Below, piece after piece: positions 25,871 to 36,300 of a stretch of DNA of 64,000 nt (position 1 is the first letter of the stretch; the number at the start of each line of letters is the position of its first letter). This DNA comes from Lachnospiraceae bacterium (GTDB lineage: Bacteria > Bacillota > Clostridia > Lachnospirales > Lachnospiraceae), in contig JAGACK010000017.1 in NCBI GenBank assembly GCA_017614155.1, positions 1 to 64,000 on the forward strand, in the 5' to 3' direction. Position numbers and translations under genes: made by a program. The notes under the pieces are model-generated. The model was given only the letters and a program-made list of their open reading frames with translations, ran no database searches and was not told the origin of the DNA.

Positions 25871-28800
25871 TGACATTTATATATATCGTATGTCTGACAT
25901 TTCCGCATCTAACTGTCACAGTCGATAACCCCTTCGTCACTTTAACTGCCTGTACGACACCATTCTTTACCTTCACTCCGCCTTTTGCAGACCATGTCAC
26001 CTTGTTGATATTGGTCGGCGATTCCGGGAATATATCCACGAAAAGAGTATCTTTCTGTCCTTTGCGAAGCTGCCCGATCGTATCTCCGTTAAGGAGCCCC
26101 AGGCTGTCCTTTGAAATGAACATGAGCTGGATCGGAACATTTACTGTAACCTTGCAGCGGTTTACATTGGTCAGTCCCGTCTCATTGTCGGTTACTTTTG
26201 CTATCAGATAAGCCGACCCTGCTCCGCATGCGGATACAGTGGCTGTCGCGATGGCGTTTTTGCCGGACGGATAAGCGCTGCTTTCGGCTTCGCGGATCTT
26301 TATCACATCCTCATTTGAGGAGATCCAGTCAACGCTGACGCTTTCCGCCTTTTCGCTTTTTGAAAGCACGGCAGTCACGGTACCGGTATTTCCAAGTCCT
26401 GTTATCTTCACGGATGCTTTCCTGAATCCAAGCTTGTAGCTTTTATCCGGTGATGATACGGGTTCCAGGTTCGGATCATCAATTTGGACCTGACAGTTTT
26501 CGACCATAGTCAATGTCTTTCCGCCTGCATCCTTTGTCTTTATCTTTGCCGTCAGTGTGACGCTTCCTGCTTTTTTTGCAGTGAGGACACAGCCCTGAAC
26601 GCTTCCTGTTGCAGAAGCCAGTTTTTTGTTGTCAACGGACCAGCTTATCGTCCTGTCGGCAGCAGAAGTATAGGGTTCAACATTTGCCATGACAACAAGC
26701 TTTTCGCCAACCTTAATCCTGTCTTTTTGCCTGAACAGACTTACCTTTTCGATCTCTTCGGTAACGCTAACGGAACAGGATGCTGTCTTATTGCCGCAGT
26801 AAACCGTTATCGTCGCGGTTCCCTGACCGAAGCCGGTTACCTTACCGTCGTCGGTCACTCTGACTACTCTGGTATTGTTCGATCTGAAATGATATTCGGG
26901 TACCTCGCCCGTTGATGTCACGACAGCGGCATCCAGATAATATACATCTCCCTTTGCAAGCTTCAGGGATTTGATCTTTTTACGCTCAGAATTGACAATG
27001 GCAAGGCTCTTTATCTTTCCGTCGAATTCTTCTTTTTCAGGCGGCTCCTCATTTTCCTCATCGTCACTGGCTTCCACTATCGTGATATGAGCCGTTCCGG
27101 TTACATCATTATAATTTGCCGGATCAGGATTATAGACAACCCGGGCGTTTATCTTTTGCCCCACATCATCATATCTTTTGGCAGTATCTTCATCGCTTCC
27201 CCACCTGAAGCCGGCAGGCAGCCTGTCTGTGATATCAGAAAGACTCTTTCCTTTTGGAAGCGTCATGGCATCAAGCGTGTTCTGTGCACTGTCAGGGATG
27301 ACTGCATTTGCTTTTATTACCACGACATCAATATAGGTTTCCCTGTTGTTGAAGTTGGTATCATCCGGCGTGAAAGTTGCAGGATAATAGCCTCCCGGGA
27401 CGCTTAAAAGCGTGGACGGATCATTCCAGCGCCATGTACCATCCATATTTCCGGAAGGATTTATAAGTGTGATATCCGAAAGCGCAAGTCCCTGTCTGTA
27501 GGTCACATCAGGCACAACAGGATCCATGACATAGGAGTCCGCTTTGTTTACATGTATCATCACATTTCCGGATGCAGTAAGGTAGTCATCCGTATCCTCA
27601 GGGGTAAATACAACCTCATAAAGGGTACTGTCACTGTCTGATAAGGAGGGCTCTATCGACGGGTCCATAAACCTGAAAGTTCCCGGGACATCATCATCTC
27701 CGCTTTTTGCGGTCCCGGTTACAAGTGATGAATAGAGCCACTGTCCGTATCTGATTGCCGTAGCGGAAAGGTCTGTCAGAGTCACTGAAGCCTTGTTTAC
27801 TCTTACGGTGATGTTAAATTCCTTATCGGGCTTGCTTCTGTCTTCATAGGTAAAAACTGCCTTGTAGTTTCCTCCGGGAACAGTTAGCAGTTTCTGCGGT
27901 TCTTTCCATCTCCACGAACCGGCCGGATTACCGACAGGATTATTTATGGTTATGTCGGAAAGCGTTCTTCCTGCCTTGTAGGTCTGATCGTCCACACCGG
28001 GAACAGCTATCGTGACATCTCTTTCATTTACAGTGACGGATACCTCACCATAAGCTTTTTCATAATTGTTTTCATCTTCAGGCGTAAACATCACTGCATA
28101 CCGTGCAGTTCCGACAGGAGGTGCTGTCATCGGCAGATTAAAAGCAAAACTGCCGGGTACTTTAACACTCCCGTTTTTTGCCGTTCCCGAAATGATCGAA
28201 TCCTTGATCCTTTGACCTGATACGATATCGGTAGCCGTAAGGTTCGAAAGAACCGGAGTGGCCTTATTAATGGAAAAATTCACGATCTTTTCATCTTTGT
28301 AATTACCGGTTCCTTTTATCTTTACTTTGGCATTGTTTCCTGCGTTGATATTTTCCGAGTATTCAAGTTTATAATCTGTCCCCTTTTCGAGGGTTTTCCC
28401 GTTTACTTTTACAACAAGATCATCCTGGGTAATAGCCGCTCCGGTATAGGTCTTGTTCGTTACACCGGAAACCTGACACTGGGAAACGCTTGCATAGTCA
28501 ATATATACCAGCACATCTTTGGTTCCGGAATATACACCGTTTCCTGAAGCGGTAACGGTAAATGAACTGTTGGCGTCTTTGACAGTTGTATTATTATTTA
28601 TGATCTTGTAGTCTTTGCCTGGCACCAGTGCTCCCCTGGTTGTATGCCACAGTTTAAGATCGGATATAACAGGAAGTTCGCCGGTGTATTCTACCTCGAC
28701 TTCTGAATCATTGACAATATTATAGACTTGTGAACCATCCGGAAGGGTGGAATACTTTCTGGCATTCAGATCGATTCTGTTTCCGTTGCTTCTTGCCAAT

Positions 28801-30965
28801 CCGTATCTGCTGCCGGTGAAATTTCCCATCCCGATAAGATCAATATGCTGGTTTTCCGTTGAATCAACAACAGTATCCGGGTCATCAACATAATAATCTG
28901 TTCCCTCAACAAGATAGTTTCCGTTAAGAGAAAGCTGATAATATTTGGCTACATCTTTTTTTCTGTAGAATGGAGAAAAAAGCCATGCAAAGCTTTCAAT
29001 GTCTTTCTCGACCAACTTCCCGTTATTGTAAGTCCAACTTGTTGTATCGCCCAGATATGCCGGTTCAATGTCAAAGGTCAGGGTTCTTGAGCCGGTACAG
29101 ATCCCGCCGGCCGTATGCTTTACCAGAACAGTCCCGCGCCCTGTCCCGACATTAAGGTTGTCTCCGTATTCCAATGTGTAATTGCCGGTCATGGGGACAA
29201 CCGTACCGTTCTTATCCTTGACAGTCACCATTGGTCTGATCTGTGCTCCGGTATAATTATACTTTGGTTTTTTCAGCGAAATATTCGCTGTTGAAAGATC
29301 TGTTGCTACGGGGGCAACCGTTGAGGTGTTTCTTGTGAATGCTTTCAGTCTCGGAGTAAAGACTGTTGTGTCCAAATGATTTGATCCGTTCTGGGCAAAG
29401 GTCTTTTCATTTGATGTATCGATGATGAACTGTATCCATCCATTGTTGTCATAGCTCTGGTCTGAAAAGATCGAAAATCTTGTTCCGTCAGTTCTTTTCA
29501 GTACAACAGCAAATTCTTTTCCTTCTTCTACTGTGGGATCATTATCAAAAACGGTGGTATAATATCCTGAATTCTGTACAGTTACATTTTTTGATGCAAT
29601 TATGTTGTCTTCATCCATGAACCATTGTCCTGAAGTTGCATCGGTAAGTGCATCATTATGATTATTCACATATAAGGATACGGTATATTCGCCTGTATCA
29701 AACACGGCAAACCCTACCCTGTCTACTATTTCTGCTCCATTAGCGGAATCGTTTGCCTGGGCTGTATAAATATTTGCAGCCCTTGTAACAGTCGAGGTCC
29801 ATCTTCCGTAAGAACCGTCATATTCATAGACAGTTTCAAAACTGTCAGCCCTGTCGATCTTATAGGCTATCGCGTATCGGCCGGATCCCGAAAAAGCATT
29901 GTCAGCATAGGAAATATACTGATAACCGTTATCACCTACATCTGATCCCCATGAATTCTTGAACTTAAATCCGCCGTTGATCGGACATGAATTGAAAGAC
30001 GCAGAAGAAAACGCATTGCCTGTTTTATCGCCAAAATTTGACTTGTCTAAGGTATCATCCCATCCGATAAGACATACGGCATGATCTTCATTATAATGGT
30101 ATTTTGCCCTGTATCCATAAGTTAGTTTGTCACTGGCAAAACCGTTATAGTTTGTGGCGTCAATTCCGATGGTTACGGCTCCGTAATCCTTTATTGCCTG
30201 TTTTATAGCTGTCAGATCATCCGAAGGGATGATCTTTGCTTCTACAAGACTGGCTGCCCTGTCTGCATATCCGCTTGTTCTTGCTTTGCTCTGCAACACA
30301 GGCGCAACCTGGCTGGCCAGGAGCCATGTTGTAAATATATTGTTGTTACCACCTGCTCCCTTTACAACTTTGTCTCCGGCTGTCAGATTCAGCGGGTCAT
30401 TTCGGTGGCTTGATACAAAAGCATCCTCCAGCTGATCCTCATTATAATTGGTCGAAAGATCTCCAAGTCCCGTCTTAATTGCAGACTGTTCAAGAACAGC
30501 TGAGGCAGAATAAGCCCAGCAAATGCCCTCCTGCCCCTGATTCTTTACGGAGGTTATCTCTGTGTTGATATTCGGCAAATATACACTTTCCAGACTTCCG
30601 GCCGGATCCTCACATCCTTCGGGATAATATGTGTCCGGAACATCCATTTCGACCGGGATATAACCGGTTCCGTAAACATCTCCCGCTGTTCCTGAAGCTT
30701 CTTCGTCTGAAACCGTGATCATATCATCAGATACAGTCCGAGCATCATCTTCTTCGGCATCATTATCGGAAATCCTGTCTGTGGGAGTTTCATCTTCGGT
30801 ACCATTTTCTGAAACAGTTCCCTGTCCGTTTTCTTCCGCCTCTTTTTCAGACACGGAAACCGGAGGCATATCCTCAGTGCCGTAGACCTGATACAGATTG
30901 CCTGCAAGCAGACAGAGCGTCAGAAGAAGAACTATTGATTTTTTCAGATCGTATCTGTTTTTCAT
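25863..30965 (-). CDS. Secreted C1-family cysteine peptidase with Ig-like repeats
   Basis: 1700 residues. A signal peptide (1-29) is followed by an acidic spacer with repeated TVSE/ISDN/TVSDD units (about 35-95). The papain-like domain (about 118-400) has active-site Gln/Cys149 (NQGQEGICWAYSA), His295 (EDHAVCLIGWD) and Asn337 (KFKNSWGSD). A lectin-like beta domain follows to about 550. After it come MBG-like repeats (YNYTGAQIRP, KTYTGAAI and so on) and several Big_2-type domains to the end. There is no LPXTG-type signal, so anchoring is by the repeats or absent. AAAGGGAG precedes the ATG. Likely degrades extracellular protein. Confidence 0.9.
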   Translation of the reverse strand: MKNRYDLKKSIVLLLTLCLLAGNLYQVYGTEDMPPVSVSEKEAEENGQGTVSENGTEDETPTDRISDNDAEEDDARTVSDDMITVSDEEASGTAGDVYGTGYIPVEMDVPDTYYPEGCEDPAGSLESVYLPNINTEITSVKNQGQEGICWAYSASAVLEQSAIKTGLGDLSTNYNEDQLEDAFVSSHRNDPLNLTAGDKVVKGAGGNNNIFTTWLLASQVAPVLQSKARTSGYADRAASLVEAKIIPSDDLTAIKQAIKDYGAVTIGIDATNYNGFASDKLTYGYRAKYHYNEDHAVCLIGWDDTLDKSNFGDKTGNAFSSASFNSCPINGGFKFKNSWGSDVGDNGYQYISYADNAFSGSGRYAIAYKIDRADSFETVYEYDGSYGRWTSTVTRAANIYTAQANDSANGAEIVDRVGFAVFDTGEYTVSLYVNNHNDALTDATSGQWFMDEDNIIASKNVTVQNSGYYTTVFDNDPTVEEGKEFAVVLKRTDGTRFSIFSDQSYDNNGWIQFIIDTSNEKTFAQNGSNHLDTTVFTPRLKAFTRNTSTVAPVATDLSTANISLKKPKYNYTGAQIRPMVTVKDKNGTVVPMTGNYTLEYGDNLNVGTGRGTVLVKHTAGGICTGSRTLTFDIEPAYLGDTTSWTYNNGKLVEKDIESFAWLFSPFYRKKDVAKYYQLSLNGNYLVEGTDYYVDDPDTVVDSTENQHIDLIGMGNFTGSRYGLARSNGNRIDLNARKYSTLPDGSQVYNIVNDSEVEVEYTGELPVISDLKLWHTTRGALVPGKDYKIINNNTTVKDANSSFTVTASGNGVYSGTKDVLVYIDYASVSQCQVSGVTNKTYTGAAITQDDLVVKVNGKTLEKGTDYKLEYSENINAGNNAKVKIKGTGNYKDEKIVNFSINKATPVLSNLTATDIVSGQRIKDSIISGTAKNGSVKVPGSFAFNLPMTAPPVGTARYAVMFTPEDENNYEKAYGEVSVTVNERDVTIAVPGVDDQTYKAGRTLSDITINNPVGNPAGSWRWKEPQKLLTVPGGNYKAVFTYEDRSKPDKEFNITVRVNKASVTLTDLSATAIRYGQWLYSSLVTGTAKSGDDDVPGTFRFMDPSIEPSLSDSDSTLYEVVFTPEDTDDYLTASGNVMIHVNKADSYVMDPVVPDVTYRQGLALSDITLINPSGNMDGTWRWNDPSTLLSVPGGYYPATFTPDDTNFNNRETYIDVVVIKANAVIPDSAQNTLDAMTLPKGKSLSDITDRLPAGFRWGSDEDTAKRYDDVGQKINARVVYNPDPANYNDVTGTAHITIVEASDDEENEEPPEKEEFDGKIKSLAIVNSERKKIKSLKLAKGDVYYLDAAVVTSTGEVPEYHFRSNNTRVVRVTDDGKVTGFGQGTATITVYCGNKTASCSVSVTEEIEKVSLFRQKDRIKVGEKLVVMANVEPYTSAADRTISWSVDNKKLASATGSVQGCVLTAKKAGSVTLTAKIKTKDAGGKTLTMVENCQVQIDDPNLEPVSSPDKSYKLGFRKASVKITGLGNTGTVTAVLSKSEKAESVSVDWISSNEDVIKIREAESSAYPSGKNAIATATVSACGAGSAYLIAKVTDNETGLTNVNRCKVTVNVPIQLMFISKDSLGLLNGDTIGQLRKGQKDTLFVDIFPESPTNINKVTWSAKGGVKVKNGVVQAVKVTKGLSTVTVRCGNVRHTIYINVTK

Positions 30966-31038
30966 GTAAAACTCCCTTTGAGAATCGGCTTATTTTACAG
31001 TTCTTGTATTATATATGATAGCTTTTGATGGGAAATGC

Positions 31039-32241
31039 TTATTTCTCCATGTTTTCCGCTATCTTCTTTATGAAGTCCTCAGTGTTCAAGGTATGTATGT
31101 CCTTCATGGTCGTCAGATGCACCAGATCCTTTGTCATGTAGCCGCTTTCGATAGTAGAAAGAGTTGCCTTTTCAAGCCTGTCCGCAAAATCAATGAGGCC
31201 CTGATTGTTGTCAAACTCTCCTCTTTTTCTGAAGGCACCGCTCCATGCAAAGATCGTGGCAACAGGGTTTGTGGAGGTCTCTTCCCCTTTCAGATGTTTA
31301 TAATAATGACGCTGCACGGTTCCGTGAGCCGCCTCATATTCATAGACACCCTTGGGAGAAACAAGGACACTCGTCATGAGCGCCAGAGAACCGCAGGCGC
31401 TTGAAACCATGTCGCTCATCACATCACCGTCATAATTTTTGCATGCCCATATAAATCCGCCCTCGGACTTCATGACGCGGGCAACTGCATCATCGATGAG
31501 TGTATAGAAATAAGTGATGCCCGCTTTCTCAAACTTTGCTTTGTATTCCTTATCAAATACTTCGTTGAATATATCCCTGAATCTGGCGTCATATTTCTTT
31601 GAGATCGTATCCTTGGCTCCAAACCATAGTTCCTGCTTTGTTGAAAGTGCATATTCAAAGCAGCATTTTGCAAAGCTTTCGATGGAGGCGTCTGTATTAT
31701 AAAGACCCTGGATGATGCCCGGTCCCTTGAAATCAAAGATAGTCTGTCGAATCTCTTTGCCGTTTTCATCTGTGAAAACAAGCTCGGCTTTTCCGGGACC
31801 ATCGATCTTCATCTCGGAATTCTTGTAAACATCACCGTAGGCGTGACGTGCGAGTGTGATGGGCTTTTTCCAGCTCTTCACATTGGGCTCGATGCCTTTG
31901 ACGCTTATCGGCGCACGGAAAACAGTTCCGTCAAGGATGGCACGGATGGTCCCGTTGGGACTTTTGTACATTTCCTTTAAATCATATTCCTTCACCCTGT
32001 CGGCATTGGGTGTGATGGTAGCGCATTTGACTGCGACACCGTATTTTAAGGTCGCATTTGCCGAATCTATAGTAACCTGATCATCAGTCTCGTCCCTGTG
32101 TTTTAAGCCAAGGTCATAATACTCGGTCTTCAGGTCAACATACGGCAGGATCAGGTCGTCCTTGATGTACGCCCAAAGGATCCTTGTCATCTCATCTCCG
32201 TCCATCTCTACAAGCGGTGTGGTCATTTTGATCTTTTCCAT
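31039..32241 (-). CDS. icd: NADP-dependent isocitrate dehydrogenase
   Basis: 400 residues of the eukaryotic-like (type II) homodimeric IDH, beginning [16 protein letters not shown]. The substrate loop [19 protein letters not shown] and the metal-binding [17 protein letters not shown] are present. So is the NADP-binding [11 protein letters not shown] with its Arg-His pair. It makes 2-oxoglutarate for glutamate synthesis. No citrate synthase or aconitase gene lies nearby. It is preceded by AAGGAGAAT and followed upstream by the LRR gene. Confidence 0.95.
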   Translation of the reverse strand: MEKIKMTTPLVEMDGDEMTRILWAYIKDDLILPYVDLKTEYYDLGLKHRDETDDQVTIDSANATLKYGVAVKCATITPNADRVKEYDLKEMYKSPNGTIRAILDGTVFRAPISVKGIEPNVKSWKKPITLARHAYGDVYKNSEMKIDGPGKAELVFTDENGKEIRQTIFDFKGPGIIQGLYNTDASIESFAKCCFEYALSTKQELWFGAKDTISKKYDARFRDIFNEVFDKEYKAKFEKAGITYFYTLIDDAVARVMKSEGGFIWACKNYDGDVMSDMVSSACGSLALMTSVLVSPKGVYEYEAAHGTVQRHYYKHLKGEETSTNPVATIFAWSGAFRKRGEFDNNQGLIDFADRLEKATLSTIESGYMTKDLVHLTTMKDIHTLNTEDFIKKIAENMEK

Positions 32242-32282
32242 TTTTTGATTCTCCTTTATCTGAAGGGAAGCTGTTTCCCTGT

Positions 32283-33377
32283 TTATTGAGGCAGTGTGAT
32301 CAGAGGTCCATTGTATCGATCCTTTCTGAAAATATTATCAAAACCCAGTCCTTTCAGCCTGTTTGACAGGGTATCTATGGCTGATTTGATATATGGATTG
32401 CGTGTCACATAGGTCGTGGTCTCAGGATCCCATTTTCCAACCGTTGAGCCCGGCGCAGACGATTGAGCTCCGGATTCTCCTGCAGATGCCCCGTTTCCCG
32501 ATGCGCTGTTTGAGGAAGAGGAATCAGTCGATGCCGAGCCGCCGGAAACGCTTGCATTATACAGATCCTTTTTCAGTACGATATCTGCCGCTTCAAGCTC
32601 TGTACCATAATCAAATTTTGCATTAAACGCATCAGCGTTGGCACCGCTGACAGTTGAATAATCACCGCCGCAGTTAAAGAACGCAGTCTCGTCAATGGCG
32701 ACATTCTTATAGCCGAAGTACAGATACTCCAGGTTCTTGCAGTCCCTGAAGGCATATTCCTGGACGGATTTGATAAATGACGGCATATACACATATCTCA
32801 GGCCTGAGCAGTATGCAAAGTCGTAGGGTGATATGGTCGTTACCTGTTTTGAACAGACAACCTTTTCCAAAGTCGGATTTCCCCAGAAGGCATAATTATA
32901 TATCGTCTTTACCGAGTCCGGCATATGATAAACTATCCTTCCGTTTCCGGGCAGGAAGGAAATGAGCTTTTTCACATTATCATCATAGAGAGCCCCGTTG
33001 CTGAAAATGAAATGATCATTGTCCCCGGAAAGATCCACCGTCGAAAGAGAAACATCTCCGGCAAATGCCCCCGGCTCTATGGTTCTTACTGTCGAAGGTA
33101 TATAGACATAGGACAGGTTCGGACACATGGCAAAAGCGCTCTCTCCTATCCTTGTCACTCCCTCGGGGATATAGACGGATTCCAGATTGACGCATCCATA
33201 ATAAGCACGGTTTCCGATATAGGTGAAATCAGGATCGATGCTGACAGAAATAAGGGCGTCATCATTCATGTATTCCTCCTTGTGAACACCGTCGGCATAT
33301 ACGCACTTTAACGGCAGTACCGAAAGCACTGCCGTTAAGCTAAAGAGGAATAAAGTTTTGCTAAGAAGTCTTTTCAT
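32283..33377 (-). CDS. Secreted BspA-type leucine-rich repeat protein
   Basis: 364 residues starting at the ATG at 33377. Signal peptide 1-29 ([20 protein letters not shown]...). About six LRR_5 repeats (I.IPE.V..IGE.AF..C.NL..V.IP type) cover about 50-250, then a Ser/Gly/Ala-rich linker (about 265-310) and a short C-terminal segment. No sorting signal. The ATG comes 4 bases after the stop of the larger LRR gene and has no ribosome binding site of its own, so translation is probably coupled. The role is likely adhesion; the ligand is unknown. Confidence 0.85.
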   Translation of the reverse strand: MKRLLSKTLFLFSLTAVLSVLPLKCVYADGVHKEEYMNDDALISVSIDPDFTYIGNRAYYGCVNLESVYIPEGVTRIGESAFAMCPNLSYVYIPSTVRTIEPGAFAGDVSLSTVDLSGDNDHFIFSNGALYDDNVKKLISFLPGNGRIVYHMPDSVKTIYNYAFWGNPTLEKVVCSKQVTTISPYDFAYCSGLRYVYMPSFIKSVQEYAFRDCKNLEYLYFGYKNVAIDETAFFNCGGDYSTVSGANADAFNAKFDYGTELEAADIVLKKDLYNASVSGGSASTDSSSSNSASGNGASAGESGAQSSAPGSTVGKWDPETTTYVTRNPYIKSAIDTLSNRLKGLGFDNIFRKDRYNGPLITLPQ

Positions 33378-33381
33378 ATTG

Positions 33382-36300
33382 TCACGCAGGCATGGCCTTT
33401 GGCTTCGGATCTTTCTTGAGGAACAGGAAGATAGAAAGCGCCGCCAGTCCGATGCTGATAAACCACTTGGGACTGATGGGATCACCGGTCTTCGGAGTCG
33501 AATCCATCACACCATAATCCAGGTTTGATATATCCACATAGAATCCGTAGGGCGAGAAGTGGGGTGCCACAAAGGTTGCACACTCGCGTCCCTGCAGCAT
33601 TGAATACTGCGTGTTCAGATCCTCGAGATTTCCGGTGGCATCAACTGCCGCCATCCTGTTGTTCGCTCCGTACTGTGCAAGCGAATCAGGCAGAGGCAGT
33701 GTCATGGTCACGGTCACGCCGGTTGAATCCACAGGATTTCCGTTCTCATCACGAAGCGAGATATCCATCGAATAATAACGGATATTGTCAAGTGATCCGT
33801 ACCTGTTTATGAGAGCCTGACGGAAGCTGTTCTCGGCCTCTTCGCTTCTTGTGATGATGACCTGGTATCCGTCAGCCGTTCCGCCGTTGATGGCATCAAT
33901 ATGTGCGGCTCTCAGCAGATTTGAAAGTTCCTCATCCGTTGCGGGCCTGACTGCTCCGCTGTTTCTCTGTGCAGATCCGCCCGAAGTCGTGGTCCTGCTT
34001 GAATTTGATCCGCCCGAGCTCGAAGATGACTTTGAGCTGCTCGAAGAGGCTGACGAACTACCCGAACTTGACGAACTGCCTGAGCTGGACGAACTTTTGC
34101 TTGATGAACTTCCGGAAGAACTCGAGGAGCTGGAGCTTGTCGTGCTCTTTTCTTTTGTTATGGCAAATCTCGAAGAGGTATAGGTATCGAAATAATAATC
34201 ACCCATACCGGTTATCGTTGCTATCGCCTGTTTCTTTTTGCTTATCTTGGTGCAGGTGACAGCATAATCAACGCCTTCTACCAGAGTCTTTCCTGTTGTG
34301 CGGTCTACAAGCACGATATTTGCGGACACATTGTTCTTGCTGTCATAGGTTCCTCCGGATATCGTCAGATCTATGGTCTTTCCGGGAGGTGTGGGGCTTC
34401 CTGTTATATTCTCCGAAACGCTCTTTTTGATGGAGAAGTAACTGGTTCCCTTTTTGCCCGCATAGTTACCGATACCGTTAATGCTGATGCTTCCTGTGTG
34501 GCCCATGCTCTTGTTATCATGAGAACCGTCACCGTAAGTGAGCGTATAGTCTTCTCCTTCAACAAGTATTATGTCATGGTTAGCCGTGCTTCTGACGATC
34601 GGCTTCGGAGTTATCTTTGTTCCAGTCCACTTGAACACCCCGGGACCTGTATAATTGTAATCCACATCAAAGTCGCCGTAGCCGGGTGTGGGCGTTGGTG
34701 TAGGGCCGGGATCTGACCCGTCTGTAACCTTGAAGGTTCCCGTTAGTGTCCCTTCGTAGTCTCCTGTTCCAGTCAGTGTAAAAGTATATGTTCCCTTATC
34801 GATCGGAGTAACGGCAAGTGCATTCATAGTATAGTGTGTTCCGCTTGTAAGCATTGATCCGCCGTCAACTACATAAAAATCTCCGCTGGTGAATGTCCCG
34901 GGTTCCCATGGTATTTCCTTGCCGGTCCATGCACGAATCGCATATGTCCCGTCAGAAGACTTGTTTCCGTTATAGATGATAGAACATGATGAAAGGCCCT
35001 TCTTTGTTTCTTCCGACTGAGATGTGGTACCAAGCCAGTAAAGGTTGTCCTTTGTATCACCTGTATCATTCTGACGGCACATTGTATAAGTTGTATCGCC
35101 CTGTGCCGTACTCCTGAAATAGTATGCGTCATCTTTGGGTGAAGATGTGGTGTAATCAAAGATATTCTGCTTTCCTTCCTCATAGGACATATATCCATTA
35201 TATATACGGAACAGTGGCTGTGAGGAATTGTGAATTGCAAGATTCTGGAATGAACCCTTATCAAGTTTTGCAATATTTTCAGCTAATGTCACACGTATCA
35301 GTGAGTTTGCACCGTTAAAGCAGTTCTCAGGTATTTCGGTCACGCTCGAACCGGTGGTTGAAAAGATCTGCAGGTTCTGATTATCTGAAAATGCACCTTT
35401 GCTGATCTCGTCTACTGCTCTGCCTTTAATGGCTGCAGGAACAGAATAAGTGGTCGTCGGAGAGTTTTCAAGCATTTCAGCTATACGGTAATTCCCACCG
35501 GCTGCAGGAGGCGTGCCAACAGAGGTGATTCCTGCAACAGTCGAAGGTGCATACAGCACACCGTTTTCAGCATAGCAATAGTCACTTGCTGCATCCACAG
35601 TGATATCTGTCAGAGCATCGCATCCCTTAAAAGGAAGTGTTCCGACATCATAAAGTGTCATCGGAAGCGCGACCTCGTTCAACGCCGTACACTCCTGGAA
35701 CTGTCCGTTTGCCAGTTTTTTCAGACCGTATTCATTTCCATCTGTACCGGTAGATGAAACCGCCTCAAATTTCTCGATATTCTTGTCGTTATAGAACAGC
35801 GTGTCTGAGATTTCCTCAACACCCCCGGGAACTTTGCATGCTTTTATCCCGGTATTTTTATTGAGCCCGGATCCAGTAATGGTGGTTGCTACTTTTGAAA
35901 GAGTCTTATCTTTTTCAACAATAAGAGTCACATCGTCATCATCCGGCCCGTATTTTCCGGACGCTCTGAATTCAATATTATTTGCCATACAATATTCGTA
36001 GGCATTTTCTCCATCCGCAGTCGTTTTGCTCCGCATGTCTCCATAAACAAAGAAACTGCTGTTACCGGTCGGGAATACGGGGGGCTTTGAAGTATCATCT
36101 TCTAATTGTGTTGTATTCTCGGATGACATGATAACATTATCAAGATTTGTCATCTTGTTGAATGCTCCGGCGGATATGTAATCCACAGTAGGCGGAACAG
36201 TTATAGAGGTGATAACCCTACTTCCCATATTGCTGAAAGGATTCTCCCCAATCGATGAAACCTGTACACTTCCTGTAGGACCCGTCACAGTGTCCGGAAT

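Noticed and set aside
32264-32280. Terminator after the 364-residue LRR gene
   Set aside because: A 6-bp AGGGAA/TTCCCT stem without a U-run on the needed strand.
33960-34140. Tandem DNA repeat
   Set aside because: It is only the codon pattern of the poly-Ser/Gly linker in the large LRR protein, with no exact repeat unit.
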